Shown here one piece after another: positions 10,299 to 22,279 of a stretch of DNA of 64,000 bases; the first letter of the stretch is position 1; each line of letters starts with the position of its first letter. The stretch covers positions 930,001 through 994,000 of the forward strand of contig CADCXC010000003.1 in NCBI GenBank assembly GCA_902806595.1, given 5' to 3'. The notes beneath the pieces were generated by a model. It did not search any database and was not told the DNA's origin. It worked only from the letters and a program-made list of their open reading frames with translations. This stretch comes from Pyrenopolyporus hunteri. Its lineage: Eukaryota > Ascomycota > Sordariomycetes > Xylariales > Hypoxylaceae. Position numbers and translations under genes: made by a program.

Positions 10299-13200
10299 AT
10301 TGGGGCCGAACCTGAAGAATCGGAGAGGAAAACAGCTGAATGGAGAGAGAAATGGAGGATGGAATTCCAGCAACGGGGTCGCTGGGATTTAGTATGTGGT
10401 ACCAACCCGCGAGTCGACGATTCCGACGAAGCTTGAATTACCAAGGAGCCGGTTCCCGCGCTAATGTAAGACCTAGACAGACGCCACGGCGTGTCTGGCT
10501 CGTGGGCCGAAAGCCTAGTCCCTTTTCCTTTTTATCCGACAGTACGAAGGGGTTAAGACATAGGACGACGGCATTGAACGGGAACCCTTTCTAAATTCTC
10601 CATGGGTAAGTGGGAAATCGGTAGGGCAAATGCCTCTGGCTTCTTTTTTTTTTTTTTTTTCTGGGGGAGAGGAGGGGAAGGGTCTAGCAAATTATTAGAT
10701 GATCCCAAGATTCAAAATATGCGGCATCGAAATCTCTCAACTACCTACGCAGATGGGTAGGTAGCAACAAGGCAGTGGCGAAGGCGTCAACACAGCTAGG
10801 CCGGTAAGGAAACGAACCACACCCTTGGGCCCTTCGTATACGTACGTGCGCAGTGTACACTACCTACCTTACCGACTATATACATACCAACATACCCGGC
10901 AGCGATCAGATCCGCTTCAGTGCTTGTTTGATTGATTTGATTGATGCACGTGCTACCACCACCATGTCAATCAAGAGACTTGGAGAACCGCTTGTCCGGG
11001 TCTAGCGCCCACGTACCTGGGTAATTAGGCTTATTTACAACACAGTGGTAATCGGATGAACCGTCTCATTAGGACTGTCAGCCGAACCCAAACCCAAGTA
11101 AGTTAAAGGCGGTAAGGGGGGGGACATCATCCCCAGCCTTCGCGACTGCGTGGACTTAACCCACCTGTCTGGCATCGCTAAACCGACCCTAGCACACTTT
11201 AGGCAGCTCGACATGTATGCTATGTGCTTGTATATTGGTTCCCTGGATCGGCTTCAAGATCCCTAGAAGACAGATAAAAGTCGCCTATACGAGGAATCTA
11301 GAGAGAGGTTGTAATCGGGTAAAAGCATGCCTACAGCCCCAGATCACAGGATGAGCAAACCACGTAATACACACACGACACAGTACGGCGGGGAGAGCAT
11401 CCAATCCTATCCTTGAGGCATAACAGTCTGAGAACCAACCAACGTACAGCCAATACCTGACCTTGTCCCGTCATGTTGGAACCCTGGTGGGGCCAACAAA
11501 GGGGGTGAGCTGAACAAATTACCGCCGGTTTTTCGATACATCCGGCTTGCATTCGAGTCTGATCGGCGATAACTGTAAGAGCCTGCACTTAGGTATGTAG
11601 ACATTCGTTTAAGCTTCATACATGATACATACCTGTATAGAGTGAGACCTTCTGGTCAGGAGGATCATGTATGGTACCTCAGGATAACAAATACGACGTA
11701 GCGCTACATGCCTCTCATGGCCCGTTCCAGGTGCCTTGTGTCGGAGAGACTCCTTGTGATTACAATTAAACCCAATTAAAATCCGGTACAGTTTTATGTC
11801 TTACAGTCCTATTTAGACCTGTACGTAGAGGTTTGTCTATAGGCTCTTGTTTCGAAGCAGAAGACGCGGCTTACGATATTTACGTACGTCGTACGACGCG
11901 AAGCAAGAATCGTTTTGCATATCGTGATTCTCATACCCGCCTAGGTGTATTATATAAAGTAGGCGGAACTTGACATAGACGCGATATAATCCTTTCCACG
12001 TCGCTAACAGTGTTAAGGTTAGGGCTATAACAGAGCTGAAATGGCTGTAAAAAAAAGGAATGATTATCCCTTATTCAGCAACGCAGACGACGTTCTCTTT
12101 CCTTAGATACCTATACCCCATACCCCGAGGTTTTCGTGGGGGGTTAAAGAGATCCGGTTCCCACAAGGATTGCTACGGATCTATGTAGACCAAGAGGCTT
12201 TACGGCGCGATCGACCGTAAAGATCAACTGGCCAACCAGCCCTAGTATACCGAACTGCGACATAGCTGTCAACTAGATTCGATCTAGATCATGATCGCAA
12301 TAGAATAACATCTTTGCCTTCAAGCCCCAAACTCTGTCCGGGCTTAGAATCTCCATCTTTTGAAAATCTATAGAAATACCACCCTTCAAGCCACCCCTAA
12401 GAGATAAAGAGAGGGCGTTACCTCCTTGTCTACCTAACTAAGGTACCTATCTACCTTTCATAGTTCCAAGACGGCAAAGAGAGCCCGTCACGTCGAGATT
12501 CGAACAGATTAAAAGTAAAAGAACAGGCACCCCCCGGCTTAATTCTCGGCAAAGAAGCATCCCACGTGTCTTACTCCCTTTATTCGAACTTGATGATTGG
12601 TGCAATATATCAAGGAACCCAAAGGCACAGACCATATGCCAAGCAAATCCTTTTCTACCGATAAACAAGAGGCTTTCCAGGCTTTCCAGCTCACGAAGAA
12701 AAAGAAAAGAGTCCGGCATTATTATGGAGCAACCGTAGAAAACCCATTGGGCCGCTAGTATTCAGAATATTCCCCACTAATCTGTGTGAGAGTTCCAGCT
12801 CCTATCTTCTAACATCGCGGACTCTACTATCCAACCACAAAAAATGACGTCTTATTGATGCATGAGCATGGATCGAAAAAAAGAAAAAAACCGAGGTTAC
12901 TCTGTGCTCCATCCTGGCCGCAGGTTCTCCTAGGCTTTGGTCGGAACAAAAATAGATACCCCGTCCCGGCGTTTTGGGTTTGAGCGGTCAGCAATAAAGC
13001 CTCCCTTTAGGTCTTTTGTCACAATGCTGCCGAGAAGCAAGAAAGTAGGTATTCGGGACAACAAAGATCAGGCGAGTCCTCAATGAGATCAACGGGTCAG
13101 TTAAAGGAAGTATATTGGTAACTCCCGAGGAGAGGATTGGATGTCCTCATGTTGACATCACCATCGCGCTTCTCTTTGATGCAACGGAATCGATACTAAC

Positions 13201-14905
13201 CGGCCAGCCAGCCATTAAACAAACAAACCCACCAAATCTAGCACCACAACCGTGGAGCACCATCCCGGTTCAGGTGACCATTCACGCTGATAGGCCTCTG
13301 AATTGCAGCTTGCCGTTTCAAGTACGCTCAACTGCAGTACGACGGTGGCGCTGCGGCTTCTGTTGCACCGGACGCCATACATATGTATATGTACCTACCT
13401 TATGTATGCCGGATGACCCTTGCCCTTGCGTTGTTTATTTGATTCTTCCTCGAATAACCCGTTGCGCCTTCGTCGCATCATTCATATCCGTTTATTTGAC
13501 CTTCCCGGTTATCTGGTTGTTTGCCAGAAGACCTTGTCGCGAGAGTAAGACATCAGATTCGAACATCACCGGACATGCCTGTATCCGGCTTAGCACGGCT
13601 CTTTTGTAATCCTGTATACCTACGTACACATCATATACCCATTCTTCAATCCCGAGCCGATGGTTCAGGGGGGCCGATATGTTCAGAACCAACCAGAAAG
13701 ATGCGCTGTTGAACATCATTTAATTCCAGTGTTAGGTAAAACGGGGATCCTTCGGTAAGTACGCCGTGCGTGACCGCTAGCCCTTAACGACATAATACAT
13801 ACCTATGTATTTGACTGGGATGGATGGGATGGACGAGCGCATATTGTTGAGATTCCACGTACATACATAGTCTCTCGGCACCCAGTCTGGCCAGTCCTGC
13901 TTCACCAAGGGTAGGCCAGCCCCTGCAGGTCGGTTGCATTGGAGGAGTTCGTGCTGTAAGGGCTCTATTCCCTCTAACAGACCAGCCAGCTGTTGGTCAC
14001 TATTCCTACTTTAGACCAATATTGATCGTCATTTCGATGGATCGAACCCGAGTAGAGGATACGTTATAAGGGCGCTACAGCGTGTATCGTTTTTCATACT
14101 TATGCAGCTATGTCTAGCCGAGTGTGACGACCTGCTGTTGATACTTACCAACTGTTATACATAGGACACGAAACCCGGAAGATTCCGGTCTCGCCCTTGC
14201 TTTCAGGACATAACAGTGGACCCCTTAACCTTGACCAAGAGATTTAATCCATGGTATCGCGGACTGAGTACGGTCCTCAACGCGGAAGCTGACCAACGTA
14301 CTTCCATGACCGGGGACAGCAGAAACTTCAGAGTTGGAATCAGCTTCCCGTTTCAGCCATGAGCTTCTAGCCTTGAGAGTGTGAGCTGTGTAACTGAGTA
14401 GGAGTGAGCATCCCTATCACAACATAATTGATTTCGCGTTTCGGGAAAAGAAAAGGGTCTAGATGAGAGGGTCCAAAGACCGTCCAGGGAAGTCTAGAAT
14501 AATAGACATCGGGATGATTTCTTTACTTTAATAATCAAAGTTCCCTCTAACCATTTCCTATCCAAGCCCCAACTCAGAAAGCTTTAAAATCAATTTCCAG
14601 TAACCCCGTGTCCATTTATCCTTGTATGCTCCTCTAACTCCAATCTCAGCTCGCCCGGGACTATAGGTACATCTAGCCGATCGCCTCTAGGCCTGTAAGC
14701 AATATCTACCCAGGTCAGTTGCTCAGATGTGCTTCTGTAGGCCCCCTATACAAGCGCCTAACAAGGTCTATGGATCTAGAATCCTGTATAGTTCATGGAA
14801 ACGAGTAGGTCGACCGGTCGAAATTGCGCAACCCAAGTCTCGTATCTACCTAAGTAACCAACGATACTCTTGATTCGGGGGTTCTTCCGTCCATGGGAAC
14901 AGTGG
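10299..14905. other. Long gene-free stretch (4.6 kb)
   Basis: No frame in this stretch shows recognisable protein sequence. The longest, at 13115-13609 (plus), reads as compositionally random. The stretch holds a 17-base T tract at 10644-10660, many short GGTAGGTA/TACCTACC runs, and small self-complementary sequences such as GTCGTACGAC near 11888. No transposase, reverse transcriptase or long terminal repeat was recognised. Confidence 0.5.
10644..10660. repeat. Homopolymer T17
   Basis: A run of 17 T sits about 350 bp upstream of the preferred start of the hypothetical gene at 9339-10298. On that gene's strand it is a poly(A) tract, which in fungi often marks nucleosome-poor promoter DNA. Confidence 0.8.
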
Positions 14906-16545
14906 TTATTCCCTTTCTGGGTCGGATGCGCCAGCCGAATTAGAGCTTCGATCCGAGCGTTGTTTATGTTTTCCATTGTACTCGTTGTCTTTGAAGGTGA
15001 GACTCTTCAGGCTGTCACCGTCTCTGCTTGGCTTGTTCTGTAGCTTGTCATCGCGTCTGTTGACCGCGGAATCAGCCCGATGACGGCCATCTTTCCGTCT
15101 GTCGTATCCCGTATCTTTATGGGCATCAGACCCTCTTCTTGTCCCTGTTTTCCTCTCTTCGGCCCCTTCTCTATCACTGGTTGACCTGGCCCAGTCATAT
15201 GTGTTAGATGTTTCGTCACCCCCTTTACTTTCCTCGTCCATCGGCCGCTTCTTCCGTTCTCTACAGATCTTCGAACACAAAGTGCTGAATCCCAAGCCAG
15301 TGGTGTTGATGGGGCTGTCGCCGGTGTATATAAACAGGTCGTATGCGATGGCTCCACTAGTCGTGGCAATGAACGGTACCACGATCGGTATCTAAACCAC
15401 GTCTTAGTTATAACGGGACGTGAGCTAGATGCTTATACGTAGAAATACCTACCCAAGAGTATCTATTGAAGGCTGTCCATGCGCCTTCGTAGCCGAGAAT
15501 TGATAGCCAAATTCGCCCCGTTAGATCACGAGCCGGGTTAATAGGCGATCTGTGCATGGTCAGTCGAGGCTTAACAGCGGGTTATAAAGGTTGCCAACCC
15601 CGTCTCCCATCCGAAACTGCTAATCAATACTAGGTTTAAGAGGAATAACGCCAAAACGAAAAAGCCGCCTCCTTTCTAGGAGTGAAATTAGCGAGAGCCA
15701 AATGTCAAAGCAACCGGAATCTCGTTACCAAATCGGCTCCATTTTCGTCTCTCATAGCAAATATACAGAACATGACGACGAAGTTGGCGATATACTCGGA
15801 GAAGAATTGGCTCGCCTTCGGCACAAATGTCGCGGGAAATGTGCAGAATATGGTGGCACTGGACGTCTCACTCGGTGGGATGGTACGGATCCCCTTCCCT
15901 TCGTAGTGGTCGAATGCAGACACATAATTCGCATAGACCACACCGGCAGCGCAGAACATGCCGAGAAGCTGAGCCGCGGCATACGTAGGGAACCGTCGTA
16001 GTGGTAGCCCTCGAAACAAGCAGTTTGTCAGTGTCACTGCTGGGTTCAAATAGGCTCCGGAATCGCCTAAAATTCTCGTTAAGTTACATTATTCTATGGG
16101 GCTTGGAGTAAGAGAATCCATGTAGGTTAGTTTTTCTATTCAGGAGCCTCATACCTGCCACATAGATACCGAAAGCGACACCACAAGCCCAACTATACCA
16201 CGTCAGCCTGGATTCTTGCGGCTATTCTCATGTGAAAGGCTAGCCTCACCCGAAGCAAATATTAATCCAACTGCCATACTCTCGATTACTGAGATATGTC
16301 TGGGCGATGACGGAGTTTCCCATCAACACCATGATGAAGCAGCCCCAAAATTCCAGCAGTGGCTCTCGAAGCAGCAGCCGTATTCTGCTCCACATAAAAC
16401 GCTCAGGGTGAGCATCCCGGGGCCCGGCGCTGTTGTCCGCTGGTAGGCCCAAGAGCTCTCGACCGCGAATTAGATTTTCGCAGCGATACTCTTGCGTTTC
16501 GTTGTTGTAACTCGGACATTTATGAAAAAGTGGCAGCGGATTCAT
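14906..16545 (-). CDS. Aquaglyceroporin (MIP family channel), six exons
   Basis: Exons on the minus strand are 16545-16250, 16192-16155, 16066-15729, 15675-15599, 15549-15453 and 15391-14906, giving about 443 residues. All five introns (57, 88, 53, 49 and 61 bp) are GT-AG and phase-consistent. The protein begins with a polar cytosolic segment, then REPLLEFWGCFIMVLMG (TM1). The first pore loop carries AYLNPAVTLTN, the first NPA motif. The second carries GWETGSPINPARDL, the second NPA followed by Arg-Asp, the GlpF-type aquaglyceroporin signature. IPIVVPFIATTSGAIAYDLFIY is the last membrane segment. About 120 charged residues (KRPMDEESKGGDE onward) form an unusually long hydrophilic C-terminal tail. 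These channels pass glycerol and water and help osmotic adjustment. The start is uncertain: upstream in-frame Met codons exist to 16809. Confidence 0.9.
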
Positions 16546-18056
16546 GTGGGACTTGATTCTCTCGCCGAGTGGCCTTTGGTGGGAACACATGGTGTGTTCT
16601 ACGAGAAGAGTGAATATCAGGTCCTTGAGCCTGGTAAAACCCCATGGTGAGCTCTCTATATTCCGTTCTATTAGGATATAGTTATATACATTTTTCATAT
16701 GTGTCGCTAGTCGTGAGTGTGGATAACATATCCACCTTCGATATGATGGCTTTTGCTGTCGACTCGTGAGGTGATGATTTAGGGCATTAGCATACAATGG
16801 CGTCACCATGATTGAACGACAATTCAGCGTAGAACATCTAGAGCGTTAGCAGTCTACCCAAACCACGCAATTAACGAAATATATCGTAATAGCGTTGCAT
16901 AACGAACGAGTTACAGCGACTATACGGACTGACCATTATTGGGATTGGCGTCACCCCTTAATTCTCAATGGTATGCACCGAATCGGATATATACACCTTT
17001 TCCCCAACATAAGAGTCATAACCTATGGAATTGAAAGTCCCTACTGCCGAAGCCCACAATATTAAAAAGACACCATCACCACACCAATCAACGATATAAA
17101 TTCATACCTATCAGAACTTAAACCTCCTATTTGGACGTCATCATATCCACCTACAACCATCCTCGATACGTATATATTGATAATATACATGAATAACAGC
17201 ACTTTGGGAGAAATCGGACGTAATCGAGATAATGGGCACCCTAAAACTGCGAGAGTAGCTAGTCGATACCTCGTGACTTCTACCGGGTCTTTTTCTACAG
17301 ACCTAACGGCGAGTTCCGTGATAGGTTCCGTAGAAGCTGATGAGTTTGTAAATGGTCGATATATTATAGGAACACCAGAACCAACCAGGTTTTCTGACGA
17401 AATAAAATACGTGGCTGGTAAGAAAGGGATTGGCCGTTTGCTACGATATCTAGGTTGCGTACGAATTCCGTACCTATAAGATGGACACCTATAGAAAAGG
17501 GGTAAGGGGTAAGGGGTAAATAGAGTCGTAGAGCTGGAAGGTATTACTTCCTAGGTACCTAGGTACTCACCATTTTTTACACATCAGACATATCTGCCAG
17601 CTGCTCTTCAGCTTTGTCGGGTGACCTTCGGCTGGCTGATGATGAATAGCGATGTATTACCTAGGTACATTACGTACGCTAAATTTTGAGTAGTGGCCGC
17701 TATAAATCAGTGGGTATCCGCTATAATTCAGGGTATTCGACCCGCTGTCGGGGAGCTTTGTTAGGGTGATGAAGAGGTAGGTAGTTGACGGGGTGAGACA
17801 GCTGACAGTAGAGACCTGTCGCCTGGCCAGGACTTTTGAGCACACCCCCACATTAGTTGCTTTATGTACGTACCTAGGTACCTAATTAGGTATCTGTGAG
17901 GTGGGGTATTGTACTTTGTATTTCCCAAGGCTTTCGCATCCAAGTCCGAAGATTGAAATCTTCAACAAAATCACCAGCGAAATCACCAACTACCTACAAC
18001 TTAAAGAGCCCAATGTAGTTGTCGCAAGCTACCTACCCAATCCCTAACAGGCCAAG
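16546..18056. other. Intergenic spacer with a G-rich heptamer repeat and CCTAGG palindromes
   Basis: No gene is supported. The spacer holds GGGGTAA repeats at 17499-17519 and three copies of a CCTAGGTAC palindrome (17550-17566, 17659-17668, 17871-17883). Confidence 0.5.
17499..17519 (+). repeat. Three tandem GGGGTAA heptamers
   Basis: Three exact head-to-tail copies of a 7-base unit occur here. The unit resembles a degenerate telomere repeat (TAAGGGG versus TTAGGG). Confidence 0.75.
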
Positions 18057-19080
18057 ATGTCGCGAAGCGCCTCTGCATTTGCAGAGGTTTTACAGACGTC
18101 TCAGAGTTCGCGCACGGTTTTCCTCAAATGCGTTCCGGCTCCGGTCAACTTCTCTGAGCGTCGAGGCATTCTTCGTGCCGTCCAAAAGCTCACCCACGAG
18201 ACCGTCGAGACATTCAAGAAGCTCGAAGTAGGCTGCTGCCTCTTCCCCAACTCGTCTAGGAACCACACGTGTCTAACAACTACACCTCTTCTTATAATAG
18301 GATGATTCTTCCTTTATAGTAGTCACAACGAAGCCGGGGACTGCCACCGCCCTCGTCAACGACTCTCCATTTACACGGATCCTCGTCACGCAAGCTACCG
18401 ACGCTTCATGGGGCGCCGACTACAGCATGCAAGGGCCGATCGCAACCCCTATCAGACCACTCGCCCCCTCCAAGATCACCACAGACACGCCCGCCTTCTC
18501 CGATCTGGGCTTAACCCATAGGCCCTTCACATTGCATATGTTTGCTGCGAATAGGACGTACGACCACGAAGAAGCAATAAGAAAGAACCCCTTACACGGG
18601 CCGTGGCCGTCCAACGGCAGCGTGGAAACGTTCACGTCAGCTGCTTTGCGCAGGTCCATACCGCCGGGCGCCATGGCCCCGGCACTGCGGGACTGGCACA
18701 CTGCGAATCAGCTATTTCGCGATTCCGTCAGTTTTGCGGACGAAGGTGCCGAGGGCGCCGCATCCGTCCTGCTCGGCAAGAAGCGCCTTTCCTCCATCGA
18801 AGTCTTCCTCATGGAGCGCATTAGGGCGCGGCGCAACGGGAAAAAGATACCCGCCGTCATGCAGAGTCTAGCCGCCTTTGCTAGAGAGAACAGTCGAGAT
18901 GCAAGACCTGATGTCGAAACCCGATCCGAGGATATGGAAGACTTGCCAACTAGCCCTGATCTGGATAGCCCCTTGCTTAGTACCGCGGGCGACGGCGACC
19001 CCTCAAACCCGGACGTAAACCCAGACGCGTATCCAAGGACTTCAGACGCAACGCAGGCTGACGAGGCCAAATTCCCATGA
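18057..19080 (+). CDS. Conserved-looking fungal protein of unknown function, two exons
   Basis: Exons 18057-18227 and 18301-19080 give 316 residues. The 73 bp intron (GTAGGC...ATAATAG) contains a CTAAC branch point, and phases match. I do not recognise the protein. The N-terminal ~95 residues (SRTVFLKCVPAPVNFSERRGI, then FIVVTTKPGTATALV) alternate strands and helices like a small alpha/beta domain, possibly RRM-like or ferredoxin-like. This is followed by PFTLHMFAANRTYDHEEAIRKNP and a Lys/Arg-rich helix, IRARRNGKKIPAVMQSLAAFA (about 225-250). The tail is acidic and disordered. A Ser/Arg-containing start suggests, but does not prove, mitochondrial targeting. Start choice: first Met in frame after the spacer, in good context (AAGATGTCG). 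Confidence 0.7.
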
Positions 19081-20350
19081 GAGAACGACTAACAAGAGAC
19101 GCAAGCTCTATTCAAATAAGTCCTATCGTCTCGGGCACAGATTCGAGTGCCCCTGGTACATCTAAAATCCATGCAACCAGGGATTCAATGTGTTCGTGCC
19201 TGTTACGCTAGGTATAACTATACGGTATTAAGACTTTGTCTTCAGATCCTCTAGAAATCCATCACTCTACGAAGTAGGCAGCCAAACGGATACTCATGTC
19301 GCGAGAGGTTCGAGAAGGCCCGTCACAGCCATCATACCTAGTCGGTTTCTTCCAATGCCGAAAAGCAGGTAAAGACTTGGCATGTTTTACGCCTCCAATA
19401 TTCCGAGTTCAAGGGTTGCCAAGATTCAATGCCGAGTTGCAGCCCATGGCCCCTTGTATATATTGATTGCTCTTTGGCTTCGTGGGCTTCATGCTGCATT
19501 GCTGCATTGACGCCGAAATTGGTGTATCCCTACCTAGATTTGGTTCTATATACTGGAACCATCTAGAGTGTGCGACCAATCAATCGACAGCGATGGCAAT
19601 TGATGACGTGTGTCGTCAACTCCCACTCCCGATGCTGTCGCTGGGCTTGCCGTCATCTTCCCTGCTGAAAACAAGGCACAAGTCCAGAACCCCCAGCAAT
19701 TCCCCACAGAGCATTCTGTGATACAACGGTCTCACCCACCACCACGATGTTCCAGAGCCAGCCAGCCACGACGTCACAGCCAGACGGCCACCCGTTTCCA
19801 GCCTTGTATCATAGGCATGGCTGTGTACAATACCTAGACAGAACCGTACGACATACCCCAGAAGGGAGGGCGAACCAAAAAGAGCCACGCTCTTCCATTT
19901 TGGATTCTTGCCGATTTTCCGCTGTTGGTTCCGATCGATTACGAGCCCGTCATCAGATTCCCATATGACGTCGCGACGTCGAGAGTTGGCCGAAGCCCGT
20001 TCCCATGGGTGTAACAAGTGTCGGATCATCACAGGTCATGCCCAACTTAAGCATCATTGACTACCTCTAAGAGGCGATTAGATGTGATCTGTACCAGGGA
20101 AGTCTACCTATACATAAGTGCAGCATGAACCGGATTGCCCGCCCATACGTTCGTGCTTATAATATACAATAGTCTCCGTTCCCACACTGTTCGTTCTTTG
20201 ATTCTGCTTTCGTCCCATTTTACTATAGGATAGTAGCCCTCGCATTCATTCCTGTACTCATATCGGCGCACCTAAATCTACATCCCACCTAATCGGTGCT
20301 TATAATTTCGAATCCACAGTAGAAGCAACTGGTTCACCCTTCTCGCCAAA
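19081..20350. other. Intergenic spacer, nothing recognised
   Basis: Overlapping short frames on both strands at 19467-20032 have no recognisable sequence. The stretch presumably holds the promoter of the SUR7/PalI-type gene. Confidence 0.5.
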
Positions 20351-21136
20351 ATGCGACAGACGGGCTTCTTCCATCACATCGGCTCCTTCCTGCTGCTAGC
20401 GGCAACAGTGCTGCTGATTATCACCGACATCTCAGCTCCCGTAGTTAACAGCATCTCAATGCTGAGAATCAACCTCGATGATCGCGATGTAGGGTCCAAC
20501 CGTTATCCCGCCGTGACATTCGGCACCTTTGGCTATTGCGAGCGCGACACCATGGCGTAGGTTTCCCACATACCCCTTAACCATGTCTCCTATATATGTG
20601 CTTAGGCTGAAAACGAACGTGAACACAGTTCTGGCCAAGACTTCTGCACTCGCTCACAAGTGGGCTACGACCCGGCCGCCGTAGTGGAGGAGACTGTCCA
20701 CAACGTCGAGTTCTCGGACTACGCGGCAGACACATCACGAGGGCTAACTCACGCCATGATTCTACACCCGATCGCCACTGGACTGGCCTTCATCTCGTTC
20801 TTGCTGGCGCTCGGTGCCGGCGTCGTGGGCAGCCTACTCGCGTCTCTGTGTGCGCTGCTCACCTTCCTCGTCACCCTAGTGGCTCTCATCTGCGACTTCG
20901 TCGCGTTTAGCATCATCAAGTCCGAGGTCAACAGCGCAGGTACCCGTAGCCGAGCCGAGTGGGGCGCCGCCTCCTGGACTCTCGTCGTTTCGGCCATCTG
21001 TAGCTTCTTAGCTACGTTCATCGTCTTCTTCACGTGCTGCAGCGCTAGGTTGCATAGGCGCCGCGAGTCTAGGCTCGCTGCTAAGGACGTTCCCGAGGGT
21101 TACGGCACACCGGCGCGTCGTAGGCGATGGTGGTAA
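20351..21136 (+). CDS. SUR7/PalI (Rim9)-family membrane protein, two exons
   Basis: Exons 20351-20556 and 20629-21136 give 237 residues. The intron is 72 bp (GTAGGT...ACACAG), and the junction restores TMASGQDFCTRSQVGYDPAA. TM1 is GSFLLLAATVLLIITDISA (about 11-29). The extracellular loop has the family pattern of a Gly-Cys pair (FGTFGYC) and CTRSQVGYDP. Three more membrane segments follow (IATGLAFISFLLALGAGV, LLTFLVTLVALICDFVAFSI, WTLVVSAICSFLATFIVFF). The end is short and basic, with Arg clusters (HRRRESR, ARRRRWW). Family members act at the plasma membrane in eisosome organisation or in ambient pH sensing through the Pal/Rim pathway. This one is much shorter than PalI proper, so a Sur7-like or pH-independent role is equally possible. 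Confidence 0.85.
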
Positions 21137-22279
21137 ATCAATCATATCAAATGGCAACGAGATGTCGCGACAAGACTAGGCCGGGTCATGGCCAGGCGCG
21201 ACTCATCGAAGCTATACGTATGAACTACCGAGGGAAAAAAAAAAAAAAACCCAAAAGAGGAAGAGGAGAAAGAGGAGGGGGGAGTAATAGTATATGAATG
21301 ACTACGAAGACATGACGATTCCCGATTACTTGAGCAATGGGGAGAAGGATTGTACGAAGGTAAAAAGAAAAGGACGCAGAGGCGCTTAAACCGACTTTAC
21401 AAAGAACGGCCGTTGGCCTACCATATACCCTTCACAACTAATTATCCGTTTTGTATTCGGGTCGTATACGCGTTTGATACCAACTTCTACTTGGGGAACC
21501 GGGGGGTTTATTCCAGCACTATATGAGTATCGGTAACTGTATCTATAGTGGTGTCGATAGGTGTAATGAATGAAGTAACTTTCTACTAAAGACGTGGCTC
21601 AGAGCATTATCTTAATCGCGTAGTGGAGCGAAGTTTGGTACTAAAACCCGTTATTGATGCTGACCTGTGTTTCGACTTCTCAACTACAATACTGTGGGTG
21701 TTCAGTTATTTCAGAATAAAAGGACATCTTTCGGGCTGGATGAAGTTCTAAGCCGCGATTATAAAAATATTATTGACCATGAAAGGAGGTAACTCGAGAT
21801 CTGAGAATAGGTAGGTACCCAATCAAGTTTTCTATCTCATCCACCTTCACGGCCGCAATTAATATTACTTTAAAGAGATGGCGAGTAGAAGCACATAGGC
21901 ATTTGAATGGATTAGTGGGCAGCTATACGACAGGACGCCAAGCCGCCTATCGATGCACACACCGCCTATGGTACCTTTTATAGGCGCTGAATGCAACTAG
22001 GTTAGGGACCGTAGACCCATATAACAAGAATACCTAGGCAGCAGCCGGTGCCTGATAAAGCTAAGCCGACAACTAAACCGACAACTAAACAACCAAACTC
22101 CCGGGGGGGATGGAGACTTCCTGAAACTCGGAGAGGAATATATAAATCAATATCAAATTGATATTTCCACTTACTCAATTCTTACAATTATTATCTATTC
22201 TGCTCCGGGTCAAGCCTCGAGTAGAAGAGACGAGTAAGAGGCCACATCCGAAGAACCACGGTCACCTTCCACCCCCACC
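21137..22279. other. Intergenic spacer, nothing recognised
   Basis: The spacer has an A-rich tract at about 21235-21250 and a purine-rich segment after it. A duplicated ACCGACAACTAAAC appears near 22065-22090. No gene is supported. Confidence 0.45.

Noticed and set aside
13115..13609. 164-codon plus-strand frame in the gene-free stretch
   Set aside because: Composition looks random, no domain, no plausible splice partners.
16193..16249. A 42 bp first intron in the aquaporin gene using the CAG at 16208-16210
   Set aside because: The TATAG acceptor at 16193 gives a normal 57 bp intron and the better family match INICFGWACGVAFGIYVAG.
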